DNA of 64,000 bases from Rudanella lutea DSM 19387 (GTDB lineage Bacteria; Bacteroidota; Bacteroidia; Cytophagales; Spirosomataceae): assembly GCF_000383955.1 (NCBI RefSeq), contig NZ_KB913013.1:4979694-5043693 (forward strand). Reading direction: 5' to 3'. Every line of letters starts with the position of its first letter. The first letter of the stretch is position 1. This document shows, piece after piece, positions 9,334-19,700 of this stretch. A program made the position numbers and the translations under genes. The notes under the pieces were generated by a model. It saw only the letters and a list, made by a program, of their open reading frames with translations. It was not told where the DNA came from and did no database searches.

Positions 9334-9846
9334 TTAAGCCAACACGCGGGCCCGTACCTGCTGAGTCACAATCTGGGTGTTGTCGTCCAGTGTTACCAGG
9401 AAGATAAAGGCAATCTCACGCGGAGCCGCCGGGTTACCCGTAGGAGTAAGCACTACCGTCGGATACTTAGCCGCAAAGGCAGCCTGCGTCATGGTAAACG
9501 TAGCCGTTGTACCCGTACCCGCGATCGGGGCCGTGTTGATTACCAGTGAGCTGGTGTTGAGCGAACCGGCGTTGATGCCCGTACCGCCACCCACTACGCG
9601 GCTAATCTCCTTAATGGTCCGACCTGAACCGGCCGGAATCGACAGGGTAAACGTAATCGGTGTAGCCCCGGCCCGAGAAATTTCGATGAAGGGGTTGCCG
9701 CCGTACGTAGTTGCGTTGGTGAACGTAACCGGTACTGCCGGGCGGTTGTCGCGCACCAGCGTGCCGTACTCCAGATCGTCTTTGCAGGCAACGGTACTCA
9801 ATGCCATCGCTGCCAGCAATACTCCTTTTATAAGTGTCAGTTTCAT
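9334..9846 (-). CDS. Small SusCD-associated lipoprotein (unit 2)
   Basis: A 170-aa exported lipoprotein. The signal peptide MKLTLIKGVLLAAMALSTVAC has a lipobox Cys at residue 21, followed by an acidic KDDLEYGTLVRDN stretch. The mature part is rich in Thr, Ile, Val and Gly and looks like one or two beta-sandwich repeats. It ends in QQVRARVLA. It fills the same third-gene position as the lipoproteins of units 1 and 3, but I see no clear sequence match to them. It starts 21 bases after the SusD stop and is followed directly by a terminator. I do not recognise the family. A role as an accessory surface lipoprotein of the SusCD complex is inferred from position only. Confidence 0.75.
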   Translation of the reverse strand: MKLTLIKGVLLAAMALSTVACKDDLEYGTLVRDNRPAVPVTFTNATTYGGNPFIEISRAGATPITFTLSIPAGSGRTIKEISRVVGGGTGINAGSLNTSSLVINTAPIAGTGTTATFTMTQAAFAAKYPTVVLTPTGNPAAPREIAFIFLVTLDDNTQIVTQQVRARVLA

Positions 9847-9867
9847 TGTGTAGCTATGTTTTGAGTA

Positions 9868-11322
9868 TTAGTTGGCGTCCCACCAAACTTTTACGTTCGA
9901 CTGGGGGGCTGGGTTCGGGAAGTTCGTGTTACGCTCGTTTTCAAACGACACATACACCGCCCGTACAGGCCGGGTTCCGTCGATACCCACTGCATTCTGA
10001 GCAGGCTGCTGGGTTGGGTAACCCGTCCGACGCCAATCGTTCCATAGCTCAAGGCCGTTGCCCGTAAACGCAATGTACTTCTGCGTGATGATCTGGGCCA
10101 GGCGCTCCTGCTGCGTACCGCGCAGGGCATTGGCGGTGATGTACGCATCGATCTGAGCCGTCGGAATGCCCGCCAGCGTCATCGACGCCCGGATTCCTTC
10201 GGCATACAGGGTTTGCGGATCACCCGCCGTGCCCAGCATCAGGGCCGACTCCGCCAGAATAAACGCCCGCTGGAAGTTGGTCAACAGGCGCACAGGGCCT
10301 TCACCATTAGCGCCGGTTACGTAGCTGTTGTACCGCGACCAGGTGGTTACCGGCGTAGGCCGGGCACCGCTCTGACCGTTGTCCCAGGTTACGTAATTGG
10401 CCGCCGGGCGGGTCCAGAACACGGGCAGACGGGGATCATTGAGACCCTGTAATAAGGTCAGGTACCGCGTGCTCATGATCAGGTCGTCTTTAAACGAGCT
10501 GATGTTAGTGTACTCAAAGCGGGGATCGCGGCTACCAACGGCGGCACCGAATGTCACGTTGAGGTCGTCGGCATTGCTGCGGATAAAGTTGTTACCGGCA
10601 ATCACCTGATCAATCACCTGTTTGGCCAAAGCGGGCTCTTTCACGCTGATCGTGTTGGCCAGCTTCAGCAGCAGCGTGTTACCGGCCCGGCGCCATTTGG
10701 CCAGGTCGCCCCGGTAGATCACGTCGTCGTTGCCCGGCCGGGTAGCCGACTGCTTGTCGAGGTCGGCCAGACCTTCGCGCACCAGATCAAACAGGCTCTG
10801 GATATTCTGCGACGAGTTGCCTTTGTAGATATCCTCCTGCTTGTCGACCCGGGGCTGTGGGTTAGCTTCACCCTGCAACGCCTGCGAGTACGGTACATCA
10901 CCCCACATATCGGTTGCCACGCTGAAGGCGTACGCCTTCATGATTTTGGCGATACCCGTGTACGCAGGTGAGTTCGATGCCGAGGCAATGTCGATAATCT
11001 TCTGGGCGTTTACCAGCGCACCGCCGTACAGTTCAAACCGCCACTGGTTACCAAAATCGGCACCGTTGGTTTGGTACACGTCGTATGTAGCCGGGCTGTT
11101 GGCAGCACCAGCCGTTTGTTGCATGATGGTCGATGCAAACCGGTTAATCTCATTGGCATTGGCGAAAGCAGTACCGATTTCAACCGTGGGCAACAGTACC
11201 GATGGGGGTACCGAGGTGGGGTTGTTCGGGGTTACGTTGATGCTTTCGTCGAGGAAGTTGGAGCAGCCGAGGCCAAACGCCAGCGGCAGCATCAGAACTA
11301 CACTACGAAATACTATTTTCAT
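9868..11322 (-). CDS. SusD-like outer-membrane lipoprotein, SusD_2-type (unit 2)
   Basis: Ligand-binding partner of the SusC encoded upstream; 484 aa from the ATG at 11322 (MKIVFRSVVLMLPLAFGLGC, lipid Cys at 20). A longer frame starting 16 codons earlier would put hydrophilic residues before the signal peptide, so I rejected it. The start of the mature protein, SNFLDESINVTPNNPTSVP, and the pattern IMKAYAFSVATDMWGDVPYSQALQGEANPQPRVDKQEDIY fit the SusD_2 branch, in which the WGDVPYS motif is diagnostic. ITQKYIAFTGNGLELWNDWRRTGYP near the C-terminus is also typical. Only the SusD of unit 5 shares this type. It is 22 bases after the SusC stop. Confidence 0.93.
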   Translation of the reverse strand: MKIVFRSVVLMLPLAFGLGCSNFLDESINVTPNNPTSVPPSVLLPTVEIGTAFANANEINRFASTIMQQTAGAANSPATYDVYQTNGADFGNQWRFELYGGALVNAQKIIDIASASNSPAYTGIAKIMKAYAFSVATDMWGDVPYSQALQGEANPQPRVDKQEDIYKGNSSQNIQSLFDLVREGLADLDKQSATRPGNDDVIYRGDLAKWRRAGNTLLLKLANTISVKEPALAKQVIDQVIAGNNFIRSNADDLNVTFGAAVGSRDPRFEYTNISSFKDDLIMSTRYLTLLQGLNDPRLPVFWTRPAANYVTWDNGQSGARPTPVTTWSRYNSYVTGANGEGPVRLLTNFQRAFILAESALMLGTAGDPQTLYAEGIRASMTLAGIPTAQIDAYITANALRGTQQERLAQIITQKYIAFTGNGLELWNDWRRTGYPTQQPAQNAVGIDGTRPVRAVYVSFENERNTNFPNPAPQSNVKVWWDAN

Positions 11323-11344
11323 GGACGTATGTAAGATGAAAGTG

Positions 11345-14300
11345 TTAGAATGTAAGCCGCAGATTGACACCGTAGTTACGGGTATTTGGCGGCCCGTTCA
11401 GATCCAGACCCTGGATGTTACCCGCTCCCTGCGTGTTGACTTCGGGGTCAGCAAAGAAGCCCGGGGCAAAGAAGTACAGGTTCCGGCCCGTGATACCGAT
11501 CGAAGCGGCTCCCAACGGGGTGCGGCCCAACCACTCTTTCGGGAAGGTATAGTTGAGCGATACCTCGCGCAGACGGTACACCGTTGCGTCGAATACGGCA
11601 CCTTCTGAGGCCAGACCACCCAGACCAGCCCAGTACGTTTGTGCAGGCAGTTGAATGTTGTTTGGCCGGAATGTTCCGTCGCTGTTCTGGATTACGCCCG
11701 GCAGAATACGGGGCTGATCGCGGTCAATACCCGTTACGTACAACGAACCAGTTGACCGGTAGTCGGCTGCGCTGAATGAGAACAACTGACCGCCCTGACG
11801 GGTATCAATCAGTGCCTGCAGCGAGAAGCCTTTGTACGAGAACGTGTTGTTCAGGCCGGCCGTCCAGTTCGGGTTGGGGTTGGCAATTACCTGACCCGCC
11901 AGACCCGGCGCAAACTGACCCGTGGTTGGGTTGATTACGTACTGACCAACAAATTGACCTGTTGGGTCGTAGTACTGACCGTTCGGGTTGGTGTTCTGTA
12001 CCCGTGGGTTTGCTGTACTTACAATCACACCGTACGGCTGACCTTCGACAATCGACGACGTGATACCAATAAAGCCGTTGCCGGTAATACCTGACTGGGT
12101 CACACCGGGTGCAATTGACACAACCTTGTTCCGAATCCGGGTGAAGTTGAGCGTTACATCCCAACGGAAACCGCTGGTCCGTACAGGTGTTGCGTTCAGA
12201 GTCAGTTCAAGACCCCGGTTCTGGAGTTCACCCACGTTGGTGGTCCGGGTATCGTAACCCGATGAGGGCGATACGGCTACGTTGAAAATCTGGTTGGTCG
12301 AGCTTGTGAAGAAGTAAGCTGCATCGATACTCACTTTGTTCTTGAACAGACCCAGATTCAGACCCACTTCCTGTGAGGTTACGAACTCAGGCGTCAGGCC
12401 GTTGTTGCCAATCCGGCCACCGATAGCAAAGCCAGGAACGCTGCTGCCACCAATTGACAAGGGGAACGCTACGCTGGCCAGGTTATTACCAAACGTGGCT
12501 TGGGTGAATACCGAGTTGAGCAGGTAGGGGTCGGCATCACGGCCAACTTTGGCAATGCTTGCCCGTACTTTGGCGTACGACAAGATGTCCGACTGGAGCT
12601 TGAAGGCATCCGTAGGCACAAAGCTAACCGAAGCAGAGGGGTAGAAGTACGTGTTGTTGGCGCGGGGCAGCGTCGACGAGCGGTCGGCGCGGCCGGTCAG
12701 TTCAAGGAACAGATAGTTGTTGTACGACAACGAAGCCTGTGCGTAGTAACCTACCAGTCGGCGAGTCAGTGAGCTTTCGCCTGAGCTGGTAAATACCGAA
12801 CCGTTCGATACATTGGTGAAGCCCGGAATCGTGAGCTGCTGTGCATATACCGACTGGCTCTGCGACTGCCGCTGGTTGATGTTGTTACCCAGCAAGAGGT
12901 TACCGCTCAGGCCTTCGATAAAGAGCTTATCGGCTTTTGCGTTTACCAACAGGTCGCCGTTCAATTCCGAACGGAAGAACTGATCCTGGATAATTTCACC
13001 CTGTGGGGCGCGGGCCGCACCAATGTTGTTTACGTTTTTCCGGCGGTCGGTGTAGGTATCACCTGTTACGCGGTACGTCACGTTCAACCACTTGGTTACG
13101 TCGTAGCCTACCGTGAAGTTACCGAAGAAACGATCCACCTGGCTGTTGAGCGTCAAATTCCGAACGGCCCAGTTGGGGTTGTTCGACGTGGTCAGGAAGT
13201 AAATGCTCTGTCCGTTGGCGTCCTGGAATGGCTCGTTCACGAGGTCGTAGCTGCGCGGGATACGGGTCAGCTGACCGAAAGCACTACCGCCGTTACCGAG
13301 AGCCGTACCACCCTGAACCGTCTGTACGTACGAAGCCGTACCCGATACCTTGATACCGTTGTTCAGTTTGCTTTCGCCACCTACCTGTACGTTGGTCCGG
13401 TTGAACTTGAACGTAGGCACAATCCCTTTTTGGGTCGTGTTACCAAACGACAGGCTAAAGTTGCGGTTGGCATCGCCACCGGCAATGTTAGCCGTGTTCT
13501 GGAAAATGCTACCCTGCTGGTAGAAATCCCGAACGTTGTTTGGGTACGCCTGGTACGGACGGGTCTCGCCCTGCAGGTTGGTGATCGACGTTGGGCCACC
13601 TACAAACGGCAGACCCCACGAGTTGGTCGAGTTGTTTACGTACAGGTTATTGGTGCCCTGGCCATAATCGTTCTGGAAACGGGGCAGACCATACACGTTT
13701 TGTACGTTGTACGAAGAATTGACGGTAACCTCGGTTTTGTTGTTCTGGTTACGGCCGTTTTTGGTGGTGATGATGATCGCACCCGCCGACGCCCGCGAAC
13801 CGTACAGCACCGCAGCCGCAGGGCCTTTCAGTACGTTGACCGACTCGATGTTTTCGGGGTTCACGTCGGCCAGACGGTTGGCCGACTGAGCCTGGAACAG
13901 GGTGTTACCGGATACGTTTACGTCATTGCTGAAGATAATACCATCCACTACGATAAGCGGCTGGTTCGATCCGTTAAACGACGTAATACCCCGGATGTTG
14001 ATGTTGGTCGAAGCACCCGGCGCACCACTTTGCCCGCTGATCTGAACCCCGGCCAACTTCCCTTGCAGGGCGTTGAGCAGGTTGGGTTCCGACTTCTGCG
14101 CAATCATGCTGGCGCCTACTTCCTGCGTTGAGTAGCCAAGCGAGCGTTTGTCGCGCTCGATACCCTGTGCTGTTACCACAATCTCGTTGAGGCTTTGTGT
14201 GCCACTCGACAGTTTTACGTCGATCGTTGTCTGGTTACCGACCAGAATCTCCTGCGTTTCGAAACCAATGTAGCTAAACACCAACCGGCTGTTGGCGGGT

Positions 14301-14494
14301 ACACTCAGTCGATACTGTCCCTGAGCGTCGGTGGTTGCGCCACGCGTGGTACCTTTTACCTGAATGCTCACACCTGGAAGAGCGGAGCCGTCGTCTGATG
14401 AAGTGACCCGGCCACTTATCGATACATCCTGTGCCAGCAAAGGCAGACAGAAAAGCAGCGAAAGAAGCCAGCTTCCTAATAAAATTCTGCGCAT
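11345..14494 (-). CDS. SusC/RagA-type TonB-dependent outer-membrane transporter (unit 2)
   Basis: A 1,049-aa outer-membrane importer. The signal peptide MRRILLGSWLLSLLFCLPLLAQ is nearly identical to that of unit 3. The carboxypeptidase-regulatory-like domain (SDDGSALPGVSIQVKGTTRG) and the plug (INIRGITSFNGSNQPLIVVDG, ENIESVNVLKGPAAAVLYG) follow, then the barrel ending in NYGVNLRLTF with the terminal aromatic residue expected for barrel assembly. The segment LNEIVVTAQGIERDKRSLGYSTQEV links it with the SusC of unit 5 (EVVVTALGLEQSRDQFGSAASQV); these two also share the SusD_2-type partner. No STN domain. It is the first gene of unit 2 and has a good -7 box upstream. Confidence 0.95.
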   Translation of the reverse strand: MRRILLGSWLLSLLFCLPLLAQDVSISGRVTSSDDGSALPGVSIQVKGTTRGATTDAQGQYRLSVPANSRLVFSYIGFETQEILVGNQTTIDVKLSSGTQSLNEIVVTAQGIERDKRSLGYSTQEVGASMIAQKSEPNLLNALQGKLAGVQISGQSGAPGASTNINIRGITSFNGSNQPLIVVDGIIFSNDVNVSGNTLFQAQSANRLADVNPENIESVNVLKGPAAAVLYGSRASAGAIIITTKNGRNQNNKTEVTVNSSYNVQNVYGLPRFQNDYGQGTNNLYVNNSTNSWGLPFVGGPTSITNLQGETRPYQAYPNNVRDFYQQGSIFQNTANIAGGDANRNFSLSFGNTTQKGIVPTFKFNRTNVQVGGESKLNNGIKVSGTASYVQTVQGGTALGNGGSAFGQLTRIPRSYDLVNEPFQDANGQSIYFLTTSNNPNWAVRNLTLNSQVDRFFGNFTVGYDVTKWLNVTYRVTGDTYTDRRKNVNNIGAARAPQGEIIQDQFFRSELNGDLLVNAKADKLFIEGLSGNLLLGNNINQRQSQSQSVYAQQLTIPGFTNVSNGSVFTSSGESSLTRRLVGYYAQASLSYNNYLFLELTGRADRSSTLPRANNTYFYPSASVSFVPTDAFKLQSDILSYAKVRASIAKVGRDADPYLLNSVFTQATFGNNLASVAFPLSIGGSSVPGFAIGGRIGNNGLTPEFVTSQEVGLNLGLFKNKVSIDAAYFFTSSTNQIFNVAVSPSSGYDTRTTNVGELQNRGLELTLNATPVRTSGFRWDVTLNFTRIRNKVVSIAPGVTQSGITGNGFIGITSSIVEGQPYGVIVSTANPRVQNTNPNGQYYDPTGQFVGQYVINPTTGQFAPGLAGQVIANPNPNWTAGLNNTFSYKGFSLQALIDTRQGGQLFSFSAADYRSTGSLYVTGIDRDQPRILPGVIQNSDGTFRPNNIQLPAQTYWAGLGGLASEGAVFDATVYRLREVSLNYTFPKEWLGRTPLGAASIGITGRNLYFFAPGFFADPEVNTQGAGNIQGLDLNGPPNTRNYGVNLRLTF

Positions 14495-14542
14495 ATGGAT
14501 TTTGAGATTAAAAATAAATTAACAAATTGATGAAATGGACCG

Positions 14543-14550
14543 CAAAGGTA
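14543..14550 (-). promoter_or_regulatory. -7 box of SusCD unit 2
   Basis: On the minus strand this reads TACCTTTG, an exact match to the Bacteroidota TAnnTTTG box. It places the transcript start near 14536, about 42 bases before the ATG at 14494. A convincing -33 TTG is not visible at the right distance. Confidence 0.55.
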
Positions 14551-14647
14551 AGGGTAAACAATAATATCTGTAGACGTAGAGGCAGGGTTTTTTATTGCAT
14601 TAATAACGTCACTTATACCTGTATACTAGTGGTATACACTGTAACAA

Positions 14648-14674
14648 AAATGCCCCACTTTTGGTGAGGCATTT
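14648..14674 (-). terminator. Intrinsic terminator of SusCD unit 3
   Basis: An 11-bp stem (14648-14658 with 14664-14674, one G-T pair) and a 5-base loop, followed on the minus strand by a T run. It lies 22 bases beyond the stop of the unit 3 lipoprotein gene and upstream of the unit 2 promoter. Confidence 0.83.
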
Positions 14675-14696
14675 GGACAAAAAATTTTAACTCTTT

Positions 14697-15176
14697 TTAA
14701 TTTCTGAACGAAAAACCCAGCCGCTTATAGTTCTGGCTCGGCTTAAAGTCGGTGCTTGTGCTATCAATAACCAGCACGAGGTTTCCGACCGGCGCTGTAG
14801 TGCTGCTGGCCCGGCCAACCGTTACGGTCAGTGAGCCAAAGCTCGAGTTTGCCGGGATTACCACGTTACCGCCATTGCTTAAGGTATAGCTGCTGGCGGG
14901 GGCAGTCGTAGCCGGGTCAACAAGTACCCGCACCGTGAGCTCGCTACTCCGCTGCCGACCTACCAGATTCAACTGCGCCGTTGAGGTAGTGCCCGCGGTA
15001 GGGGTATTGGCCAGGCTGGTAATCGAGTAGGTACGACCGGTTGCGTTAGTACGCAAAATGGCTTCGTTGAATTCAACGAGCGTTTGCTCATCGAACACTT
15101 GATCCAGGGTGTTGTCGCAGGCTGCCAGACCCAAAACCGACAGGGCGCACAACAAAATATAATTCAGTTTTTTCAT
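14697..15176 (-). CDS. Small SusCD-associated lipoprotein (paralogue of 3943-4425)
   Basis: A 159-aa exported lipoprotein from the ATG at 15176: MKKLNYILLCALSVLGLAAC, lipid Cys at 20. Upstream in-frame starts would add residues before the signal peptide and were rejected. The mature domain shares length and many blocks with the unit 1 lipoprotein: LNLVGRQRSSELTVRVLVDP, NVVIPANSSFGSLTV, RASSTTAPVGNLVLVIDSTS and the end NYKRLGFSFRN. Both genes even start within the same local context (TTTTTTCATGAATGT on the plus strand). It lies 57 bases after the SusD stop. Presumed third component of the SusCD complex; function unknown. Confidence 0.8.
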   Translation of the reverse strand: MKKLNYILLCALSVLGLAACDNTLDQVFDEQTLVEFNEAILRTNATGRTYSITSLANTPTAGTTSTAQLNLVGRQRSSELTVRVLVDPATTAPASSYTLSNGGNVVIPANSSFGSLTVTVGRASSTTAPVGNLVLVIDSTSTDFKPSQNYKRLGFSFRN

Positions 15177-15233
15177 GAATGTGCTTGGTTTGTGCATGCA
15201 CCGGCCGAGTAAACCCGACCGGTGCACTGCCGA

Positions 15234-16724
15234 TTAATAACCGAAGTTCTGGCGAATGTTTTTGTTGGTAGATACCTCGTTCACCGGAATGTTAGCCAGT
15301 ACACGGAAGTCGTTGTAAGGCAGGTTATTTGCCGTGGGCGAGAGCGGGATGGTCTTGATCACATCCTGTCCGCGCCGTTTCAAATCAAACCAGCGGTGGC
15401 CTTCAAAGGCAAACTCTAACCGGCGCTGCCGCAGAATTTCGGCCAGCAGGGCGGCATCGTTTGTGAAGCTGGCCATGGTGCGTGCCGTCAGGCCCCGGTT
15501 TGTCCGGATGGTGTTGAGGTCGGCCAGGGCGTCGGTCATCCGACCCAGCATAAAGTAAGCCTCAGCCCGGTTGAGGTAAGCCTCTGGAATACGGAGCACC
15601 GGTACGTTGTCGAGGTTGATTACCCCGTTTTTACCCAGAAACTTGGTACACTCTACAAACGCCGTTCCGCGTCCGGTAGTACCCAGTTCGTACAGTTGCG
15701 CCCGCACATCGGCAAAACCCGTCGCGCTGCTTTCCGACCGGATGTCGCTCAGGAACGCGTTGTTTGGAACGAGGTCTCCGAAGCCACCCGTGGTGCCGCG
15801 GTCGCCGGGGCGAACAAGCGTTGTGTAGGTGGTTTGCAGTGAGGTGTTTACCCCGATGTTTTCGGAAGGAGCTGCAAACTGCACCTCAAATACCGACTCT
15901 GGGTTGCGTGGAGCACGCCAGCCGCCAATGTAGCCGCTTGCATCGACAATACGAACCGTACCGCCAATAGCGTCGGTAGCATACCGTACCGCCGTGTTGT
16001 AGTCTTTGTTGTACAACGCTACCCGTGAGAACAGGAGTTGAGCCGCAGCACGGTTACCGTAGGCCGGAATGTTGCCGTTGTTGGCACTGGTCCGGCTAAA
16101 GAATGTTACCGACTTCTCCAGGTCGCTATAAATCTGCTTGTACACATCGGCAATGGGCGCACGGGCCGGAAACTGCAACTGATCCTGGTTGTTTACACCT
16201 GTCAGCACGATGGGAACACCACCCCGGTTTTGTTGTGCAATTTCAACACCCGGATCGTAAGCATAGGCCCGCATCAGGTCGTGGTAGAGCAACGCCCGTA
16301 GGAAGTGACCTTGGCCGAGAATCGAGTTGCGCCGGTTGGTATCGGTCAGCGACGTAACCTTTGGCGTGGCTTCGAGCAGCAGGTTGGCCTGGTTGATGGC
16401 GAAATAGCTGGTAGCCCAGTTGACAAACGAAGCACCGGCTACGTTCCGGTTTTCGTTGTTCAGGCGGCCCGATTTGTTGGTTGCCTGCGCATTGTCGGCG
16501 AGGGCTTCGGCTACGGCCAGAAAATCACGACCATACAGGGCGGTGCTTTGCAAACGGTCGTAAATACCGTTGAGGGTAGCATCCAGGCCTTCGGCTGTAT
16601 TCAGTGCCGTGGTCAGATCGGCGTTGGAGCGGGGCTGTACTTCGAGCAGGTCGCTGCACGACGCCAGCGACAGGGCCGCAGCGGTCAGCAATCCGCCAGA
16701 CAAGGTTTTTATGGAAATACGCAT
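15234..16724 (-). CDS. SusD/RagB-type outer-membrane nutrient-binding lipoprotein (unit 3)
   Basis: A 496-aa surface lipoprotein partner of the unit 3 SusC. The signal peptide MRISIKTLSGGLLTAAALSLASC has its lipid Cys at 23, followed by SDLLEVQPRSNADLTTAL. SusD hallmarks are FLRALLYHDLMRAYAYDPG near residue 135, LRIPEAYLNRAEAYFMLGR near 395 and EILRQRRLEFAFEGHRWFDL near 445. It is closely related to the unit 1 SusD, in the same gene order (SusC, SusD, small lipoprotein). It starts 25 bases after the SusC stop. Ligand is unknown. Confidence 0.95.
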   Translation of the reverse strand: MRISIKTLSGGLLTAAALSLASCSDLLEVQPRSNADLTTALNTAEGLDATLNGIYDRLQSTALYGRDFLAVAEALADNAQATNKSGRLNNENRNVAGASFVNWATSYFAINQANLLLEATPKVTSLTDTNRRNSILGQGHFLRALLYHDLMRAYAYDPGVEIAQQNRGGVPIVLTGVNNQDQLQFPARAPIADVYKQIYSDLEKSVTFFSRTSANNGNIPAYGNRAAAQLLFSRVALYNKDYNTAVRYATDAIGGTVRIVDASGYIGGWRAPRNPESVFEVQFAAPSENIGVNTSLQTTYTTLVRPGDRGTTGGFGDLVPNNAFLSDIRSESSATGFADVRAQLYELGTTGRGTAFVECTKFLGKNGVINLDNVPVLRIPEAYLNRAEAYFMLGRMTDALADLNTIRTNRGLTARTMASFTNDAALLAEILRQRRLEFAFEGHRWFDLKRRGQDVIKTIPLSPTANNLPYNDFRVLANIPVNEVSTNKNIRQNFGY

Positions 16725-16749
16725 TGTCGATAAGTCAGTTTGAAGATGA

Positions 16750-19700
16750 TCAGAACGTTAGGTTAATACCGGCGGTAATTGACCGTGAGTTGGGCACAAC
16801 CCCGCTGTTGCCTGAGCCAAAGTTGAGGAATTCGGGATCGTAGCTCGTCCAGTTGGTCCAGGTGAGCAGGTTCTGGGCCTGTACATACACGCGGGCTTTT
16901 GAGGCTCCAATCTTACGGCCCAGGGCACCCGGAACATCGTAGCTGAGGCTAATCTGCTTCAAACGCAGGTACGACGCATCCTCAAGCGTACGTGAGCCGC
17001 TCAGGCTGCTGATACCCCGTGTTTCGGCGTTGCCGTTGATGGGGCGCGGTACGTCGGTGATGTCACCCGGCTGCTGCCAGCGACGGTCGTATACTGACCG
17101 GATTGCGTTGAAATCACGACCTGCCAGCTCGGCCAGGAACGAGGTTTGGCTGTTGAACGACCGCCGACCGTAATCGTACTGGAAGAGGGCGTCGAGTGTC
17201 AGGCCTTTGTACGTGATCGAGTTCTGGAAACCACCGTAGAACAGGGGCTGCTCTGAACCCAGGTAACGCAGGTCACGCGGAGTTACCGGCGTGTACGTGA
17301 TGTTACCGGCAAAGTCGTAGAACATGGGCCGACCATTGGCAGGGTTTACACCGGCATACTCCGTGGTGTAGTTAGCCAGCAGCGGGCGTCCCTGAATTGC
17401 CGTACGACCTACGCCATAGAAATCGGTGTAGTTGATCGTGATCGCGCTATCGGGGTTAGCCAACGGCGTAATGCCATCGATCAGCTTCACCACTTTGTTC
17501 CGAATAAACGTGATGTTGAATGAAGATCTCCATTTGAAGTCGCCCGACTGCACGTTTACCGTATTCAGTTCAATCTCCAGACCGCGGTTCTGCACTGAGC
17601 CTGAGTTACGCGAGATGGCCGTAAAACCGCTGGTGAAAGGCAGGTTTACGCCCAACAGTACGTCGCGGCTGGTGCGGTCGAATACGTCCACAGAACCCGT
17701 CAGGCGGTTGCCAAAGAAACCGAAGTCCAAACCTAAGTTGGTGGTTACGTTGGTTTCCCACTTCAGGTCGGGGTTACCCAGCTGTGAGGGAGCAAAACCA
17801 GCCGCACCGTTGTAGTCGAAGCCGGCACTTACCAGACCCAGCGAAGGGAAGTTGGCCAGACCAAACAGCGAACCAATCTGGTCGTTACCCGTAGTTCCGT
17901 ACGATGCCCGCAGTTTCAGTTCGTTCAGTACCCGGTTGCCTTTCAGGAAGTCTTCTTCCGAAACAAGCCAGGCACCCGATACCGATGGGAAGAAACCAAA
18001 GCGGTTGTTGGCACCGAACCGGCTTGAACCGTCGAGACGGGCAATCACGCTTACGTCGTACTTACGGCCGTAGTTGTACTTCAGGTTTCCAAACACCGAA
18101 GCCTTGCTGTAGCCTGTCCAGCCACCACCAATCGACTGGGGCAGGGCCGCGGCACTACCGTAGCGGAAGTCAGGCGTAGGCACGTTGGTAATGTTTGAGT
18201 TGGTAAACTCGTTGCGGTCTGAGCGGTACTCGGCACCCAACAGGGCGCTTACGTCATGCCGGCCACCAAACGTTTTGTTGTAGTTTGCCGTGATGTTGGT
18301 CAGGAAGTTGATGTTCTGGTTGAACTGATCCTGCAAACGTCCCCGAACCACAAAGGCATCGGCCGTGCGAGGGTCGGTAAAGTAACGACCCTTGATCGCC
18401 CGGTAGTCAAGGCTCACAAACGGCCGGATGTTCAGCCCTTCGATCGGCTTGTAGTTGAGCGACAAACCACCCACAAACTGGTTGATGTTTGAGGTAATGT
18501 CGTTCAGCGTTGATACCTGAATAATGTTCTGGTTCAGGATACCCGGAGTACCACCTAGTGCCGGTGTTCCGAAGAACGTGCCATCGGGGTTATAAATAGG
18601 TACGCTTGGCAGCATGAGTGACGACGAGAACGCCGACGAGCCGAGGAATGAACCCCCGTTGGGTGATCCCTGCTGACCACGCGCCTGAATGGCACTCATC
18701 TTCAGCGTTTGCTCCAGCGTCAATTTGCTGTTGATGGCGTGCGTGAGGGTAGTGTTGAGCGTTCCACGCTTGAATCCGACATTGATGACGTTGGCACTTT
18801 GGGTGTAGTACGAACCCGATACAAAGAATTTAGTCTTGTCGTTGCCACCGTTCAGGCTCAGCTCGTAGTTGTTGGTGCGGCCGTTCCGGTAGGCTTCTTT
18901 CTGCCAGTCGTAGGTGGGCAGAGCGGCTACTTCAGCGTCGGTCAGCGTGGTGGGCTGCCGCAGCGTGCTCAATACCGTAGCGCGGGCTACGTCGGCCGCC
19001 TGACCCGCATTGATCCGGGCCTGAGTCCGCAGGGCAATCCACTCTTGTGTGTTCAGTACATCCAGGCGCTTGATAGGCTCGTCAACACCGGTGTAGTAGT
19101 TGAGCGACACTTGCGTTTTGCCTGTCTTACCCCGCTTGGTTGTCACAAGCACAACCCCGTTGGCAGCCTGCGAACCGTAAATCGAAGCCGCAGCGGCATC
19201 TTTCAGAATTTCAATGCTCTCAATGTCATTGGGGTTCAAAAACGCTAGTGGGTTTGAGCTGGTAAAGCTCGAGTTGTTCGTTGAGTTCAGCTGCACCCCG
19301 TCGACTACGTAGAGTGGATCTGAACCTGCCGAGATCGAACCAATCCCCCGGATACGCACCTGGATGGCACCACCCGGCACCCCGTTGGCAGACGTGATTT
19401 GCACACCAGCCGCCCGGCCCGCCAGAGCCTTGTCGAAGCTACCTACGGGCAGGTTCTGAATGGCTGCGCCCGTTACCTTTGAGCTGGCACCCGTAAACTC
19501 GCGTCGGTTGATGGTTCCGCCGTACCCCGTTACTACTACCTCGCCCAGTTCCTGCGCGTTGTTCTGCAACTGCACATTAAGGGAGGTGCGGCTACCCATT
19601 GCTACCTCCTGCGGCAGAAATCCAATGTAGCTAAACACTAAACGGGAATTGGCCGGTGCGCTGAGCCGGTAGTTACCCGATGCGTCGGTGGTGGTACCGC

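Noticed and set aside
13430-14131. Plus-strand frame opposite the SusC plug of unit 2
   Set aside because: Shadow of SusC; similar mirrored frames occur at the same place in the other susC genes.
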